This document shows, one piece after another, positions 62,703 through 64,000 of a DNA stretch of 64,000 nt. Source of the stretch: Clostridia bacterium. GTDB lineage: Bacteria > Bacillota > Clostridia > Oscillospirales > CAG-272. The DNA lies in NCBI GenBank assembly GCA_017416185.1, contig JAFQDF010000008.1, positions 121,426-185,425 on the forward strand, given 5' to 3'. The position numbers and the translations under genes were made by a program. Under the pieces are notes generated by a model that saw only the letters and a program-made list of their open reading frames with translations, had not been told where the DNA came from and did not search any database. The stretch's first letter is position 1; each line of letters starts with the position of its first letter.

Positions 62703-62731
62703 TTGCTTTTTTTATAAATTTATGTTATAAT
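62703..62731 (+). promoter_or_regulatory. Promoter of the aldo/keto reductase gene
   Basis: TTGCTT (62703-62708), 17 bases, TATAAT (62726-62731) with extended TG, 22 bases before the start codon. Divergent from the deacetylase promoter. Confidence 0.75.
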
Positions 62732-62753
62732 TGCAAAAGAAAGGAGAGATGTT

Positions 62754-63689
62754 ATGAAAAACATTGATATCGGAAAACAAAACTTCATGGCAAGCGAGCT
62801 TATTCTCGGCTGTATGCGTATAAATGCCCTCAACGTTGACGAAGCCGACCACCTGATAATGAATGCTTTCAATGCAGGAATCAATATATTTGACCATTCG
62901 GATATTTACGGCGGAGGAAGGTGTGAGGAGCTGTTCGGTGAGGTTCTTGAGAACCACAAGGATCTGCGCGATAAGATGATCATTCAGTCAAAATGCGGTA
63001 TAGCGAAGGACGAAAACGGCAGGATCACTCATTTTGACTTTTCCCGCGAGCATATAATCAGCTCTGTTGAGGCGTCCCTTAAGCGGCTTAAGGTTGATCA
63101 TCTCGATTCACTTCTCCTTCACCGACCTGATACACTTATGGAGCCTGAGGAGGTTGCGGAGGCCTTTGATGCACTTTATACAAGCGGCAAGGTAAAGCAC
63201 TTCGGTGTAAGCAATCAGAACGTAAGACAGATAGAGCTGCTCAAAACCTGTGTAAGACAGCCTCTCTGTATCAACCAGATGCAGCTGAGTATTATCGAAT
63301 GCGGTATGATCTCTCAGGGACTTAATACAAATATGACCAACAAGCTCTCCTATATGCATGAGGACGGCGTTCTTGAGTATTCGAGAATAAATAATATGAC
63401 CCTTCAGGCGTGGTCACCCTTCCAGGTAGGCTTCTTTGAGGGCAGCTTTATAGATAACCCCGAATACGCTGAGCTCAATAAGTGTCTTGAGAAATTTGCA
63501 GAAAGCTTCGGTGTTGCAAAAACCGCCGTAGCTGTTGCCTGGATCCTTCGTCATCCCGCAAGGATGCAGGTTATCGTGGGAACCACAAATTACAGACATC
63601 TTAACGAGATCCTGGGCTTTGATAAGGTAGAGCTTTCCCGTAAGGACTGGTATGAGATATACAGAAGTGCCGGTCATACGTTACCTTAA
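62754..63689 (+). CDS. Aldo/keto reductase
   Basis: A cytoplasmic NADPH-dependent oxidoreductase of the AKR TIM-barrel fold. The catalytic tetrad is visible: Asp and Tyr in NIFDHSDIYGGG, Lys in IQSKCGI and His in SLLLHRPDT. VKHFGVSNQNVRQIELL and the C-terminal cofactor block VIVGTTNYRHLNEI are standard. Length (311) fits the YdhF-like branch. AAAGGAGAG precedes ATG. Substrate is not evident from context. Confidence 0.94.
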   Translation: MKNIDIGKQNFMASELILGCMRINALNVDEADHLIMNAFNAGINIFDHSDIYGGGRCEELFGEVLENHKDLRDKMIIQSKCGIAKDENGRITHFDFSREHIISSVEASLKRLKVDHLDSLLLHRPDTLMEPEEVAEAFDALYTSGKVKHFGVSNQNVRQIELLKTCVRQPLCINQMQLSIIECGMISQGLNTNMTNKLSYMHEDGVLEYSRINNMTLQAWSPFQVGFFEGSFIDNPEYAELNKCLEKFAESFGVAKTAVAVAWILRHPARMQVIVGTTNYRHLNEILGFDKVELSRKDWYEIYRSAGHTLP

Positions 63690-63699
63690 CTAAAGCAAT

Positions 63700-63725
63700 A
63701 ACGGCAGACAAAGGTCTGCCGTTTC
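63700..63725 (+). terminator. Terminator of the aldo/keto reductase gene
   Basis: AACGGCAGAC pairs with GTCTGCCGTT around AAAG, followed by TC. The T-run is short, so termination may be partial. Confidence 0.7.
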
Positions 63726-64000
63726 AGCGTGTCGATAAACCTATCGACACGCTGTCAGACTTCGAAAAAGAAAGGTAGGTTTTCGTCAAATCATCTCGTA
63801 GGCGTACTGAGTACGGTAGAGAGGATTTGGCGGAAAAGTGTGAAAGGACAGCATAAACTCGATGTTTATGCTGTCCTTGAGTACTTATCAATTTCAATAG
63901 GTGAAAACATTAATATATTACTGTTATTCAACAATTGGTGAAATGTTTTATAAATATATTTCTTTTACACGTCCGACCGACTTTTTCGACAGTCTGAAAT
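63726..64000. repeat. Hairpin-rich repeat element reaching the window edge
   Basis: Two perfect hairpins are present: AGCGTGTCGATA/TATCGACACGCT (63726-63753) and AAGGACAGCATAAAC/GTTTATGCTGTCCTT (63844-63878, 15-base stem). GTCAGACTTCGAAAAAG near 63755 is matched in inverted form near 63983-64000. A 70-codon frame lacks a ribosome site. It may be a non-coding dispersed element; its right end may lie outside the window. Confidence 0.6.

Noticed and set aside
63729..63941. 70-codon frame in the right-edge repeat
   Set aside because: It starts in a hairpin arm, lacks a ribosome site and spans a second perfect hairpin, so a structural element is more likely.

Overview
The window looks like a chromosomal piece of an anaerobic, spore-forming Firmicute of the class Clostridia, most like gut Oscillospiraceae/Ruminococcus relatives. 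The grounds are a SpoIVB-type sporulation protease, a YlmC/YmxH protein, a PolC-type DNA polymerase III, BspA-like leucine-rich-repeat surface proteins, a long peptide-transport locus, and sigma-A promoters with 17-base spacers in AT-rich intergenic DNA. This placement is inferred from gene content; no database search was possible.

Bases 1-24400 form one long plus-strand run of 14 genes with gaps of at most 43 bases, closed by a terminator at 24372. It starts with the 3' part of a giant cell-surface subtilase fused to BspA-like repeats, then an InlB/GLUG-type lipoprotein, a complete Opp/Dpp-type peptide ABC transporter (binding protein, two permeases, two ATPases), a small membrane protein, and six exported proteins. 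Two of the six are TlpA/ResA-like redoxins (CGPC and CMPC), one is a small lipoprotein with a CxxxC motif, and others share a recurring unnamed C-terminal module. A separate gene at 24528 fuses the redoxin and the CxxxC-type domain, but every active cysteine is gone from both halves. I regard this exported redoxin/CxxxC-lipoprotein set, tied to a surface protease and a peptide importer, as the best candidate for an undescribed system in the window.

Bases 25700-42300 hold single genes and short operons: spoIVB with a sporulation-type promoter, an orphan corrinoid protein followed by an aminoacyl-histidine dipeptidase, a YbaK deacylase, a Na/Pi cotransporter, a diacylglycerol-kinase-like gene with glpK and a bioY remnant fused to its tail, guaB, a DUF1540 protein, divIVA with a short GlmU-like pyrophosphorylase, tRNA-Val, an araB/isomerase sugar operon whose promoter is bracketed by two related 60-base repeats, a TRIC/UPF0126 channel, a modular hairpin repeat and tRNA-Thr.

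Bases 42354-60400 carry the conserved Firmicute housekeeping cluster on the minus strand (rpsB-tsf // pyrH-frr-uppS-cdsA-dxr-rseP-ispG-polC). Between tsf and pyrH it is interrupted by about 5.3 kb of probable mobile-element remains: a P4/D5-type primase-helicase, an iteron-like array of 8-base repeats, a second BspA-like surface protein, unusual palindromes, and a decayed phage polyvalent protein with an ADP-ribosyltransferase-like segment. The cluster has acquired or kept separate promoters and terminators on each side of the insertion.

Bases 60500-64000 contain ylmC, a membrane-anchored polysaccharide-deacetylase-like protein, an aldo/keto reductase and a hairpin-rich repeat element that reaches the window edge.
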